The notes: generated by a model from the letters alone, not told the origin. A DNA stretch of 64,000 nucleotides from a virus (IMGVR_UViG_3300030339_001052:83146-147145); one strand, 5' to 3'; counted from the first letter of the stretch, positions 32,903-41,908 are shown. Numbers and translations: made by a program.

Positions 32903-33118
32903 TTAAATAATTGTATATTCACATGCTGTTTCATTAATTTCAACAGATTGACCAGGTTTTAGTTTTGATACTGATAAAACATATTCTTTATATGTTGGTT
33001 GTAGACACCCATAATGCGGCTCATTATCCCTATAATCGTATTCTTCCTCTATCTCTTTTTTTAATTCTTCGTAAGTGTAGGTATTTATGATTTCTTCATA
33101 AGATTCATCGTTGTACAT
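32903..33118 (-). CDS. hypothetical acidic protein, 71 aa
   Basis: Very acidic N-terminal half (YDDEDY-type composition, EEEYDYRDNE), then a short beta-like end. No family recognised. Could be a DNA-mimic type by composition, but nothing else supports this. Confidence 0.66.
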   Translation of the reverse strand: MYNDESYEEIINTYTYEELKKEIEEEYDYRDNEPHYGCLQPTYKEYVLSVSKLKPGQSVEINETACEYTII

Positions 33119-33135
33119 AATTTAAATTTTTATTA

Positions 33136-34284
33136 TTAATTTTCTTCGTCGTTCAAAACAACATATATGGACATTCCAAGGTTAAATACGAATATTATTA
33201 TTAACGTCCACATAAATTGAGTTCCTGTTAATTGAATATCAATATAATTGAAGTCTTTAAATTCTTTTCTTTTCCAGTATTGTGGTATCGCTGCTTTTGT
33301 CCAATTAGCAAATTCTATGAAATCTAACTTTTCCTTACCATTAAAATATGATTTTAAATTAACCTCATATGTTGGTTTATCGCACCAAGAAAATGCATCA
33401 ACCCACAAAATTTTTTTACTTGTGGAATCCAAACAAATGCAAGTAACCAACTCGTTTTTATTTCCACCCTCCCAATAACTCCTTTGATCTTGAACTATCG
33501 AAAGTGGTTTATTATAAAATACCAGATTATAGGTTCTAAACTGATTTCTATGACCATAATAACCATTAATGAATCCCCATTGGACTAATTCATCCTTTGA
33601 TGGTTTATACCCCAAAAACGGGCTTTGATTTGAGTCGTTATCGCTATTGAAAAACCCACCATTGCTTTGGTTATATAAACTTGGATAATCATATAATCCC
33701 AATATTTTCGCTTCATCTGGCGTTATATTTTCAAATCCAAATATAGATTTGGAACCTTTTATTTTATTCTCATATTTATGGTCGATTGTTCTAGTTTTTG
33801 AGTGACTTATATTACCGTCCCATAATTTTGAATAACAATCACCATCTTGCGAATCGTAATTTCGATGCATATCAATAAATGAATTTTCAGTATTCCAAAG
33901 TGAGAATAAACGATTATATTCCTTATTTGAAATACTATACTCATAACCATTATTCAATGTTTGCTTCCATTCAGGTCCATGATTTTCAACATAGGAACAA
34001 TCATAAGACTCAGTTGTTTGGTTCTTACCGCTACCAACTGTTCTTGTACAAGTTCTATGGATATATTCATCCCAAGGTTCATAATATTTTATTCCAGTCA
34101 CATAATTACCATAATATTCTGTATCTGAAGTTGTATATGAAATCATCCCGAAATATAAACACCCAGCAATAAACATCGATGGAAGTACAATAATAAGATA
34201 TTCCCACCATACAACCTTCTGTCTAAAAAAGACAAGAAGGAAGATGGCGAAAATAAGAGGTATAATAAACGCTATGGTTGTCAT
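33136..34284 (-). CDS. membrane protein paired with LemA-like gene, 382 aa
   Basis: Hydrophobic segments at about 1-20, 28-50 and near 350-375 frame a large soluble middle domain with many Tyr, Trp and Asn. Lies 12 nt after the LemA-like gene, a pair also found in other large phages. Middle domain could face the periplasm. Function unknown. Confidence 0.75.
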   Translation of the reverse strand: MTTIAFIIPLIFAIFLLVFFRQKVVWWEYLIIVLPSMFIAGCLYFGMISYTTSDTEYYGNYVTGIKYYEPWDEYIHRTCTRTVGSGKNQTTESYDCSYVENHGPEWKQTLNNGYEYSISNKEYNRLFSLWNTENSFIDMHRNYDSQDGDCYSKLWDGNISHSKTRTIDHKYENKIKGSKSIFGFENITPDEAKILGLYDYPSLYNQSNGGFFNSDNDSNQSPFLGYKPSKDELVQWGFINGYYGHRNQFRTYNLVFYNKPLSIVQDQRSYWEGGNKNELVTCICLDSTSKKILWVDAFSWCDKPTYEVNLKSYFNGKEKLDFIEFANWTKAAIPQYWKRKEFKDFNYIDIQLTGTQFMWTLIIIFVFNLGMSIYVVLNDEEN

Positions 34285-34296
34285 AAATTGATGTTA

Positions 34297-34827
34297 TTAT
34301 AATTCAACGTTATCATCAATACCAGATACCATTACTTCTTTAGTTCTAGTGCTTGAAATGGTAGTATACTGAATATGTGTCTTATTAGTAATAAAGAATT
34401 TACTTGGTATAGTACTTAATAACGTTTCATGCTGACGAATAATATCCAACATACGCGTCTGCTGTGTCACAAACCCTTGACGTTCGATATTTATGGCATC
34501 CATAACGCGAGTATACATTTGAGGTGATAACGTTGGATTTTGCTCAACAACCAATTTCATCAAACTACCATCACCTTTAGCATATCGGCCTTCCATAATA
34601 CCTTTAACGGTTTCTTTAAAATCAGATGAATAACTGTTTTTAACCTCATTCGTCTGGTGAATAACTTTCCACATATTATCATAAACAATTTCCACTTTTC
34701 CACGTTGTGCTTCAGCTTCTTTTCGAATTGATACATCCTGGTTGTTATAATTAAAATACATTGCGGTATAAATAACACCACCAAAAATCAAAATACCCAA
34801 TACAATAGCTGCAATAATTTTTCCCAT
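34297..34827 (-). CDS. LemA-like membrane-anchored protein
   Basis: 176 aa. One N-terminal membrane helix (3-25), then a helical region with the LemA features QRGKVEIVYDNMWK and DIIRQHETLLS. LemA proteins are membrane-anchored helical proteins of uncertain function. Downstream is a multi-pass protein. A phage role in the envelope is inferred. Confidence 0.75.
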   Translation of the reverse strand: MGKIIAAIVLGILIFGGVIYTAMYFNYNNQDVSIRKEAEAQRGKVEIVYDNMWKVIHQTNEVKNSYSSDFKETVKGIMEGRYAKGDGSLMKLVVEQNPTLSPQMYTRVMDAINIERQGFVTQQTRMLDIIRQHETLLSTIPSKFFITNKTHIQYTTISSTRTKEVMVSGIDDNVEL

Positions 34828-34879
34828 TCTTTTTCTTTTTTTAATTTATAGTTTATATTAATTTTATTTAATTCTGGTA

Positions 34880-34910
34880 CAAAAGTAATGTAATTTACTT
34901 ATTAATGGAA
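34880..34910 (-). promoter_or_regulatory. weak Bacteroidota-type promoter
   Basis: TACTTTTG (34880-34887) before the LemA-like gene; the -33 box at the usual place is TTC (34908-34910), not TTG. Confidence 0.4.
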
Positions 34911-34911
34911 A

Positions 34912-35160
34912 TCACTTAACAATTTTTTCGATATCTTCTTTATTAAATACGATATTCCCTTTATATTCTGAACATGCCCAATATATTTTAGTATAGTCCA
35001 TTAAACCTTCGTAATGGCAATCATTACAACGAGGATATCCTTGATTTCTATGTATATAATCAGTTATTTTTACAATTACAATACTCGTTTTATCACTTCC
35101 GCATTTTGGACATGCGGGGTGGTTTTCTATTGTTAAAGAGGTGAAATCTTTTCTACTCAT
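34912..35160 (-). CDS. small zinc-ribbon protein, Lar-like
   Basis: 82 aa. CPKCGSDKTS and, after about 25 residues, RCNDCHYEG form a zinc ribbon like that of the restriction-alleviation (Lar) family. Starts in an ATGA overlap with the RlaP gene. Lar relieves type I restriction in known phages; here the similarity is limited to the ribbon. Confidence 0.55.
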   Translation of the reverse strand: MSRKDFTSLTIENHPACPKCGSDKTSIVIVKITDYIHRNQGYPRCNDCHYEGLMDYTKIYWACSEYKGNIVFNKEDIEKIVK

Positions 35161-36293
35161 TGTTTAATTTCTTCATTTAATATTTCATCAATTATTTTAT
35201 TAGAATCAAATGGAAGGCTTTTGGTTGATATTATATTAATATCATCAATTGGCATTTTCCTAATCTTAAGTAATAATTCTTTTACAAATAGTGGATCAAC
35301 TTTTTCTGGTAAATTTGATTTATCATACAATTCCTGTAAACCAGCGATATCGCGTTCTGCATCTTCAATTATTTTATCTAAAGGAACTTCACCACGTTTG
35401 ATTGAAAGTAAATAGTCGGCATTTGGGCGTTTAACGGTAAAAGTGCCTGTAGTGGCAATCGAAACCCCCACATCGATGAGCCTCCGACAATGCAATAGGT
35501 TCTTACCATCTATAAATGAACCACTTAGAGTTTGTCCGTGCTTTTTAACATCAACATATCTTTGGGTGTTCCTATTTTTTAACCATTCATTATACTCCTT
35601 CCACTCCTTCATGAACTTTGAATATGCTTCAACATTATAATATATCATCACAAATGGCGTTTCTCCTTTTTTAATAGATGACAATCTAACCTCATTACTA
35701 TTTTCACCAATTATTCCTCTATAACCATCATTATTGTAATCATAATAAACGGCATAACAATCTTTCATATGATCCAATCGAACTAAGCCACATTTTTCTT
35801 GTAATAGCCCATTGTCGTTCAAATATTCTTTAAAAGAATATGTTTTACCATTATTATAAAAATATATAAAATCTAAAGGTGTCTTTAATTTATAATCATT
35901 TTCATTGTAATTTAATTTTTTACCCAACGAATTTGCCTTTGAAATCTGACTGTAACCATATGAAGTAAAGGCATTTGCGCATTTTTTTGTTACAAACACA
36001 TCCCTATTTTCACGTATTAGTTCAAATTGAGGTGATGTATGTAAAATATATTCATCATCAGAAAATAGCAATTCTAAACAGGTCGGATTTCCGACAGAAC
36101 ATAATTCTAAAAATCGACGAACCTCATAGTACGTTTCATCTTTAGTTACATTAATTTGCTCGGTATAGCCAAATGATAATAAATTATCAATAGGGCATAA
36201 AAAAATACCCTTTTTATCTAAATCACTGGTTTCAATATTTGTACCATAAGCAACGCTACCAACAATAGCTTCAAAAATTAAATTTTCAATCAT
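35157..36293 (-). CDS. RlaP-type nucleotidyltransferase (RNA-repair associated)
   Basis: 378 aa. EAIVGSVAYGTNIETSDLDKKGIF near the N-terminus has the GS and DxD of pol-beta nucleotidyltransferases in the RlaP arrangement (here split: GSVAYG, SDLDKK). The middle has RRFLELCSVGNPTCLELLF, another family block. RlaP proteins accompany RNA ligases and are thought to add or process RNA ends. It starts 8 nt inside the end of the nuclease cassette 3, which may have inserted upstream of it. Confidence 0.82.
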   Translation of the reverse strand: MIENLIFEAIVGSVAYGTNIETSDLDKKGIFLCPIDNLLSFGYTEQINVTKDETYYEVRRFLELCSVGNPTCLELLFSDDEYILHTSPQFELIRENRDVFVTKKCANAFTSYGYSQISKANSLGKKLNYNENDYKLKTPLDFIYFYNNGKTYSFKEYLNDNGLLQEKCGLVRLDHMKDCYAVYYDYNNDGYRGIIGENSNEVRLSSIKKGETPFVMIYYNVEAYSKFMKEWKEYNEWLKNRNTQRYVDVKKHGQTLSGSFIDGKNLLHCRRLIDVGVSIATTGTFTVKRPNADYLLSIKRGEVPLDKIIEDAERDIAGLQELYDKSNLPEKVDPLFVKELLLKIRKMPIDDINIISTKSLPFDSNKIIDEILNEEIKQ

Positions 36294-37572
36294 AAATTTC
36301 TTTATTTAATATTTCTTCTATATTATTAAATTCCGTATAAGGAATTCTAATTAACTTAATATTATTATCAAGGCAATATTGGGTTTTTATTTTATCATTT
36401 CTTTGAATTGATTCAAAACCTTCTATTCCACCAAATCTATCTACTTGTTTATAATGTTGTTCCCCATCGTATTCAATACAAGTATTATATTTAGGAATAT
36501 AAAAATCAAATGGGAGAGAATATTTATATCTACAATCATCAAATTTATGTTCCCGAATAAATTTAAGTTTAAAATTTGTTAATGTTTGATTTACAATTTT
36601 TTCACCTTTACTTTCATTACATTTAGGACATCCCTGACCTTTTAAATGATTATGAGGTGTTTGCCAAAATTCTCCGTGAATAGGGCATATTATTTTAACC
36701 TTTATATTGGTTCCTTTATATTCTACCTTTGAATAATCATATTTATCTCTATGAATTAGTTTTGTTTTTTCAATAAAATAATTATAATCCATATAACTAC
36801 CTGAACACTTAGGGCATCCTTTACCATCTAAATGACTATTTGGTGTTTGCCAAAATTCGCCATGAATCGGGCATGTTATATCTACTTTAATTATTGAATT
36901 TATGTAATCAACATTTTCATATGTGAATTTATTATTATGTTTTTCTTTAGATTTTTCAATGAATGTATCTAAATCCATAAAGTTTCCGCCACATTTAGAA
37001 CATCCATAACCAATCATGTGTGAATTAGCTTTTTGATAAAACTCCCCATGTTCTGGGCAAACTATACATACGTCACTCTCACTATTTACATAATTAGTCT
37101 TGGAATAATCATATTTAAAATTATGTTTTTTATTAGATTTTTTAATAAAGTATTCAGTATTATTAGTTTTGCTTAAAGATCTATTAACATTTCCACACAT
37201 AGAACATCCCCTACCTTGTAAATGATCACTTGGTGTTTGCCAAAATTCACCATGTATAGGACAAATGATACATACTTTAGTTTGAGCATTTTTATAATCT
37301 ATCTTAGTATAATTATATTTATCTCCATGTATCACAATTGCTTTAGAGATAAAAATATCATTGTTGTGCCTAAGTTTATCACTTTTTAATTTTATTCCAC
37401 ATTTGTTACACCCATTACCCACCAAATGGGAATTTGGTAATTGTAAAAATTCGCCATGTTCTGGACAAATTATGATTACTTTGATATTTGATTTTACATA
37501 TTCAACCAGTGAATAATCATATTTGTCACCATGTTTTGCTTTTGCTTTTTTAATAAATTCATCTTTCGTCAT
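36286..37572 (-). CDS. zinc-repeat nuclease, EDxHD/Vsr-like (cassette 3)
   Basis: 428 aa. Five zinc repeats (KHGDKYDYSLVEY, then IHGDKYNYTKIDY and so on, each with CPxHGEFxQxPxxHL and GCxKC) fill residues 10-315. The C-terminus is a PD-(D/E)XK-type nuclease: LPFDFYIPKYNTC, IEYDGEQHYK, and QRNDKIKTQYCLDNN, nearly the same as in the protein at 3736-4839. Its 3' end overlaps the RlaP start by 8 nt. Homing-type nuclease inferred. Confidence 0.82.
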   Translation of the reverse strand: MTKDEFIKKAKAKHGDKYDYSLVEYVKSNIKVIIICPEHGEFLQLPNSHLVGNGCNKCGIKLKSDKLRHNNDIFISKAIVIHGDKYNYTKIDYKNAQTKVCIICPIHGEFWQTPSDHLQGRGCSMCGNVNRSLSKTNNTEYFIKKSNKKHNFKYDYSKTNYVNSESDVCIVCPEHGEFYQKANSHMIGYGCSKCGGNFMDLDTFIEKSKEKHNNKFTYENVDYINSIIKVDITCPIHGEFWQTPNSHLDGKGCPKCSGSYMDYNYFIEKTKLIHRDKYDYSKVEYKGTNIKVKIICPIHGEFWQTPHNHLKGQGCPKCNESKGEKIVNQTLTNFKLKFIREHKFDDCRYKYSLPFDFYIPKYNTCIEYDGEQHYKQVDRFGGIEGFESIQRNDKIKTQYCLDNNIKLIRIPYTEFNNIEEILNKEIYD

Positions 37573-37738
37573 TCTTTAAATTGTTAATACTCTTATTTTC
37601 TTCACACCATTTTCTAATAAAATTAGAAATCATTTTAGATCTATTAAAACCAAATTCATCACTAATTTTAATAAAATCATATTTTAGATCTGGATCAATC
37701 GTAAAATTAATTGTTGTTTTTTTATTTTTCATATTCAT
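37559..37738 (-). CDS. small ribbon-helix-helix-like protein (cassette 3)
   Basis: 59 aa (MNMKNKKTTINFTIDPDL to NLKNDER); a second Met at 37732 is an alternative start. Strand TTINFTIDP, then helices LKYDFIKISDEFG and RSKMISNFIRKWC. Overlaps the nuclease gene by 14 nt. Same arrangement as cassettes 1 and 2. Confidence 0.68.
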   Translation of the reverse strand: MNMKNKKTTINFTIDPDLKYDFIKISDEFGFNRSKMISNFIRKWCEENKSINNLKNDER

Positions 37739-37822
37739 TTCTATTTATAAATATACGGGAATGGAATTTATTCACGTTTTTATTTAAATTAATTTCCAAA
37801 AACTTGTTATTTATAAATTATT

Positions 37823-38503
37823 CTAAATAGCCTTAATTAATAGTGGGGTTACTCCTCCTTGAAAACAGCCACATATGGGCAGTAATCCGTCACCCCTGGC
37901 ATCACAATTAGGTAATTTAGTTATACCATTATAATAAGTCTTTTTATATTTATCTTCAATCTTTGATACTTCAATAAGAACGTGAAATCCCCCGTGAGTT
38001 TGCACAAAAGTTATTGCACTCTCGTTAATTACTTCAACAATACTTGACTTCATTTCTTCAATAGTTGTATTATCAAAGTCAAAATCCATAAAAACAGTTC
38101 TACTACAAGCTTTTTGGATAGCTGTTAATGCTTCAGCTTGTGGGTTATATCCGCTATATTTATCAAAACATAAATCTATTAACTTTTTAGCTAAATTCTT
38201 ACCAGCTTTCTCGTAACTTCTTGGGTTTGGTGTGATATATAAACACATTGATTCAACAGGAATTGGTTCACCTTTGTATTTATATGTGCCAAGTTCACAT
38301 TCCATTTGTTTAATTTTATCAAATAAAAATTCTTTATTTGATGTTATTCTCTTCAATTGAACCTTATCTTTTAATAATTTATCGGTATATTTATTACGAC
38401 ATAATAATGTAACATAGTATCCCTCCCCATCTTCTAACTCTGGCAACCAATCTATAAAATTACACAAAGCAACTTCGTCAGTGATTATCTTATAATTTTC
38501 CAT
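37823..38503 (-). CDS. hypothetical protein, 226 aa, possible primase-like fold
   Basis: Contains VFMDFDFDN (about 137) and THGGFHVLIEV (about 168), spaced as the acidic and His motifs of archaeo-eukaryotic primase (AEP/PrimPol) domains, and a cysteine pair CGCF near the end. This match is weak and the protein is short. Otherwise no family recognised. The gene precedes cassette 3 in the direction of transcription. Confidence 0.55.
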   Translation of the reverse strand: MENYKIITDEVALCNFIDWLPELEDGEGYYVTLLCRNKYTDKLLKDKVQLKRITSNKEFLFDKIKQMECELGTYKYKGEPIPVESMCLYITPNPRSYEKAGKNLAKKLIDLCFDKYSGYNPQAEALTAIQKACSRTVFMDFDFDNTTIEEMKSSIVEVINESAITFVQTHGGFHVLIEVSKIEDKYKKTYYNGITKLPNCDARGDGLLPICGCFQGGVTPLLIKAI

Positions 38504-38506
38504 ATA

Positions 38507-38746
38507 TTATTTGTATTTTCTAATTAGTTTAAATATTTCATTCAAATCACTAAATTTAAAATCCCCATCACGTTTTATTGGATAATAACCAAGTGTAAAA
38601 CCATGATTTGCTTGGAATTTTTCAACAACTTTTTTATTATTAATTTTATCAATATAAATCCACGGAAAATTAGCACATAAATTAAGATTAATACCAATCT
38701 TTTTTAAACGATCAACGAATTTAGTTAATTCAATGAAGTTTTCCAT
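38507..38746 (-). CDS. hypothetical protein, 79 aa
   Basis: Soluble small protein, 3 nt before the next gene downstream. No motif recognised. Confidence 0.66.
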   Translation of the reverse strand: MENFIELTKFVDRLKKIGINLNLCANFPWIYIDKINNKKVVEKFQANHGFTLGYYPIKRDGDFKFSDLNEIFKLIRKYK

Positions 38747-38749
38747 AGA

Positions 38750-38998
38750 TTATTTTTGAAGTGAATATAATTTAATTTCATTTAAACAGTTAGGACATTG
38801 CACAATACGATAATTAACATCTTCTTTTGTTTCAATTTGTACACCTGTTTCATCAAAACCAATTGTTTTAACCGAGCATTTATATGTATCTAAATGTTCA
38901 CCATTTAATGGTATAATAGTTTTACAAATTTTACATTTTTTTTGAGCTGGAACATCCAATCCCATAAGAGATCGTAATAAATAAGATAGTGAATTCAT
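38750..38998 (-). CDS. small zinc-binding protein, 82 aa
   Basis: CKICKTIIP and CPNCLNE, about 45 residues apart, form a likely zinc ribbon with a central beta segment. A lone Cys (KCSVK) lies between. Function unknown. Confidence 0.66.
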   Translation of the reverse strand: MNSLSYLLRSLMGLDVPAQKKCKICKTIIPLNGEHLDTYKCSVKTIGFDETGVQIETKEDVNYRIVQCPNCLNEIKLYSLQK

Positions 38999-39002
38999 AA
39001 TT

Positions 39003-39245
39003 TTATTTTAGATTTTTAATTTTAAGTTTTTTATTTATTTCAACTAATCTACTATAATTATCTATAGTAGCTGAATAATATGTGGTATCAATTTTAATAA
39101 TAACTATATAATCGAGTATAGTTCCATAACCATTTTTTGCGACATAAGTTGTATCAATAACCTCATAGTCATAAACTTTTGATAAATCCTTTGTACACGA
39201 GGAAAATAGTAAAATAGCAAAAATAAGTGGTATTAATTTTTTCAT
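39003..39245 (-). CDS. phage lipoprotein, 80 aa
   Basis: Type II signal peptide: MKKLIPLIFAILLFSSC with lipobox LFSSC, cleavage before Cys17. The mature protein starts CTKD, and an acidic residue soon after the Cys is typical of surface-exposed Bacteroidota lipoproteins. The 64-residue mature part is beta-rich. A superinfection-exclusion or surface role is inferred. 4 nt overlap with the gene upstream. Confidence 0.78.
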   Translation of the reverse strand: MKKLIPLIFAILLFSSCTKDLSKVYDYEVIDTTYVAKNGYGTILDYIVIIKIDTTYYSATIDNYSRLVEINKKLKIKNLK

Positions 39246-39505
39246 GACATTAATAGTTTTAAAATTGAATCTTCATCTATAACACGTTCGATATGATAAC
39301 CACCAGCCCTAACACCATCGTATTCTATTTTTTTATCTATTAATTTAGCATTATTTATCGCGTCGGATACGCCCTGATTATAAACGTCTTTCATAACATC
39401 AATTACCATTTCGGCATATTTTGAATCTACAGGTGCTAAACTCCAATACGACTTTGTATCGCGATATCTATTTTGGAGCATTTCTTTAAGTTTTTCTTCT
39501 GTCAT
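39242..39505 (-). CDS. hypothetical protein, 87 aa
   Basis: Soluble protein with helical start; no recognised motif. Coupled to the lipoprotein gene by a 4-nt overlap. Confidence 0.68.
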   Translation of the reverse strand: MTEEKLKEMLQNRYRDTKSYWSLAPVDSKYAEMVIDVMKDVYNQGVSDAINNAKLIDKKIEYDGVRAGGYHIERVIDEDSILKLLMS

Positions 39506-39523
39506 ATTATATTATATAATCTA

Positions 39524-39796
39524 TTATTTTATTATTAATAAGTTATTTTTATTTTCAGTACTCAAATGAGTATCTACTTTGGGTTTAAATGTAAAAAATA
39601 TTAATTCATTTAATTCATATACTGGTCCAGCAACTGATTTTATTTTAATAACTGGTTTAAACATTTCCCATTTGGAACCTCTACATTCTTGGATTATTAT
39701 ACAATTTTCAACAGTTCCAATCCAGTCACATTCCTTCTTATCACCATATTTGGAGATATATTTGAAGTTTTTACCTATTAAATCGTTCAGCTCCAT
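39524..39796 (-). CDS. hypothetical protein, 90 aa
   Basis: Beta-rich small protein (KYISKYGDKKECDWIG), no family recognised. Follows the frameshifted small gene. Confidence 0.66.
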   Translation of the reverse strand: MELNDLIGKNFKYISKYGDKKECDWIGTVENCIIIQECRGSKWEMFKPVIKIKSVAGPVYELNELIFFTFKPKVDTHLSTENKNNLLIIK

Positions 39797-39802
39797 ATAT
39801 TA

Positions 39803-39993
39803 TTATTTTGGTTTACAATTAATAAATTCTTTAGTATACACTACTTTATCGAATGAATATTCAGTAATAAATTTACCGTAATTTCTTCGGTTATACCGTC
39901 TCCAACATATGGTATTTTTCGCTTTGAAATGTCACATATTAAACAAATATCAGTAAGTTCATCAAATTTATGATAGTATTTCTCCTGACCCAC
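39803..39993 (-). pseudogene. small gene with one-base frameshift
   Basis: GTG start at 39993 overlaps the upstream TAG by one base. Frame 1 gives MGQEKYYHKFDELTD to PYVGDGITEEIT. The natural continuation GKFITEYSFDKVVYT to FINCKPK lies in another frame and ends with TAA at 39803-39805. The joined length, 191 nt, is one base short of a multiple of three. Both parts are protein-like and fill the gap, so a single deleted base near 39880 or a -1 shift is inferred. Confidence 0.5.
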
Positions 39994-40271
39994 TATTCTT
40001 CAATTTTTAAAGCATAAACAGACGCATATTCATATAAGAATTTTGTTTTAACCATATCTGGATGCATTTCAGGAAATTTTTCTTCCAAAGTGTTAATACA
40101 TGAATGAAACCAGTTTTTATATTCATTTTCTGTTAATGTATAATTCTCTTGCCAATGAACACCGTTGACGGATGCATTTTTAAACTTTTTAATGTCCTTA
40201 ACGGTAATACTGTATTTTTCTAATGACTTGTTAATAATCAAATTCCTGATTTCTTCACATACAAACTCCAT
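39993..40271 (-). CDS. hypothetical protein, 92 aa
   Basis: Helical acidic protein, first gene behind the promoter at 40322-40352. No family recognised. Confidence 0.68.
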   Translation of the reverse strand: MEFVCEEIRNLIINKSLEKYSITVKDIKKFKNASVNGVHWQENYTLTENEYKNWFHSCINTLEEKFPEMHPDMVKTKFLYEYASVYALKIEE

Positions 40272-40321
40272 AATGTTTTAATTTTTTAAATTGTTTTTAT
40301 CTGTTTAATAATTTTATAATA

Positions 40322-40352
40322 CAAAGATAAGTAAATTAATTGATTTAAGCAA
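40322..40352 (-). promoter_or_regulatory. Bacteroidota-type promoter
   Basis: TTG (40350-40352) and TATCTTTG (40322-40329), first bases 23 nt apart. Faces the gene at 39993-40271. Confidence 0.7.
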
Positions 40353-40363
40353 AACAATTAACC

Positions 40364-40624
40364 CTAAAATTGTTCTAATAATGAAATTATTTTTTTAGGT
40401 AGTTTCATATCTTGCATATCTTGTTTTATTATGATATTATCATCTTTTCGAACAATCATATATTCTAAACCAGCAGTTGGTAAAACTCTATATGTAACAA
40501 TATAAAATTCATCCGTTTCATAGTAATGCTCATATAAATATATTTTGGTTAACTTTATCCACTTACCAATAATTGAGTCAGTTATAACCCTATCAGATTT
40601 TATTTTCTTCTTTATTAATTTCAT
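40364..40624 (-). CDS. hypothetical protein, 86 aa
   Basis: Basic protein with an N-terminal KKKIK run and a beta-like core. No family recognised. Follows a similarly small gene after 9 nt. Confidence 0.67.
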   Translation of the reverse strand: MKLIKKKIKSDRVITDSIIGKWIKLTKIYLYEHYYETDEFYIVTYRVLPTAGLEYMIVRKDDNIIIKQDMQDMKLPKKIISLLEQF

Positions 40625-40633
40625 TAAAATTAT

Positions 40634-40819
40634 TTATTTTTCAAATATTACAATCATTTCATATGCATTACTTGTTACATTTTTAAAAGGCTTCAATTGA
40701 CTTGAAATAACCTTATAACCCATATTTCCCATTTCATTTAATTTATCCTCTAATATTTGATTATAACGGGTTGTACCGTAAGGATATTCGAATATATGAT
40801 ATTTAAAATTACTTTCCAT
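40634..40819 (-). CDS. hypothetical protein, 61 aa
   Basis: Small DUF4177-like protein by pattern: FKYHIFEYPYG, then LEDKLNEMGNMGYKVIS and YEMIVIFEK, a beta-helix-beta plan common in short proteins. Function unknown. Confidence 0.62.
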   Translation of the reverse strand: MESNFKYHIFEYPYGTTRYNQILEDKLNEMGNMGYKVISSQLKPFKNVTSNAYEMIVIFEK

Positions 40820-40822
40820 ATT

Positions 40823-41452
40823 TTAGTTTTCTAATTTTTTAAAATCTGTTTCTTTGATCATTTTACTGATTTTATTAGTATATTGTGGATCACTACCATA
40901 AACACCTGTTGATAAAAATCTTAGATATTCAGCCTGTGAAAGTGTATTTAAATTATTTTCAAACCCATATATAATATAGTCCGTTACCGATTCTTTCCAA
41001 TTACTATATTTCTGAAATTCACCGCTTTCTGCACCACCAACACAAACTCTTGAATTCGATATTTTCATACCAAACAAGTTATTTGCTCTTAAATATAAAG
41101 GTGAACTGTAAGAAGATGATTCATGTTTAGCTTGACAAAATATAATTTCAGGGTTTCCAACCCTTGTTTTAAGAAGATACTGGTATAGTTTAGCATCCGA
41201 AATAGTCGAATCTTTTTTTATTGTTGTTAAAAATTCTTTAGGTGCCTTTATGACTAAATTTAATTTTTCATTCACCTCACTCGCTTTACCTATTAATAAG
41301 ATAAAATTTGAAAGTAATAATACACCAAGACCAATAAATAACCAATTAGTCAAGGAAATTTTTTTAACTAAAAAAGTAAAATACCCAAGTATGTATAATA
41401 CCGAAACTGTTAGTACGCATAGTACCGTGAAAACTATAAATAAATTATTCAT
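40823..41452 (-). CDS. membrane-anchored GH73-type peptidoglycan hydrolase
   Basis: 209 aa. Two N-terminal membrane segments (3-28, 36-57), then a glucosaminidase (FlgJ/Bax-like) domain: ILHxES-type site as CQAKHESSSYSSPL, ANNLFGMK, KYSNWKESVTDYI and VYGSDPQYTNKI. The Glu in KHES is the likely catalytic acid. It cuts peptidoglycan between N-acetylglucosamine and N-acetylmuramic acid. Candidate endolysin or spanin-like lysis helper. Membrane anchoring suggests export before action. Confidence 0.78.
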   Translation of the reverse strand: MNNLFIVFTVLCVLTVSVLYILGYFTFLVKKISLTNWLFIGLGVLLLSNFILLIGKASEVNEKLNLVIKAPKEFLTTIKKDSTISDAKLYQYLLKTRVGNPEIIFCQAKHESSSYSSPLYLRANNLFGMKISNSRVCVGGAESGEFQKYSNWKESVTDYIIYGFENNLNTLSQAEYLRFLSTGVYGSDPQYTNKISKMIKETDFKKLEN

Positions 41453-41494
41453 TCTATATTTTTTATTTTTTAAATTAATACTATATCAATATAT

Positions 41495-41908
41495 TTATAT
41501 TGACTTTTTGATTTCTCTGATTTGTTTTTCTAATTCTATGATTTGTTTTTCTTTCTCTTTTTCTGATTTTTCATATTTAATATGCATATCTATCTCATCA
41601 GGAGTTGATCGTCTAATTTCTAATCCAATAAGCTCACAACACAAATGATCAGAATGATATACTATTTGGGCGAAATTACAACCATCTTCTTTAATAGTGG
41701 TAAGTATTTTAATCATTTCATCGATATAAACAGGGCAAATATGTTTATATAACCCACCGTTAATATCAATTTCAAAAAATGTGGAATCTTCATTCCTAGT
41801 ATCTAAAGCATTCTCGACAGCTTCAAAATATTCGGTAGTTGCAATCACATCCGTCAAAGATGTTCTTGTTACAAAATAATCTGTTTTATCTTCATCTATT
41901 TTTTCCAT
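41495..41908 (-). CDS. hypothetical protein, 137 aa
   Basis: Soluble protein ending in a long charged helix (EKSEKEKEKQIIELEKQI), likely coiled coil. Function unknown. Confidence 0.7.
   Translation of the reverse strand: MEKIDEDKTDYFVTRTSLTDVIATTEYFEAVENALDTRNEDSTFFEIDINGGLYKHICPVYIDEMIKILTTIKEDGCNFAQIVYHSDHLCCELIGLEIRRSTPDEIDMHIKYEKSEKEKEKQIIELEKQIREIKKSI

Noticed and set aside
32903-33118. DNA-mimic anti-restriction protein
   Set aside because: Only an acidic composition supports it; no family signature.
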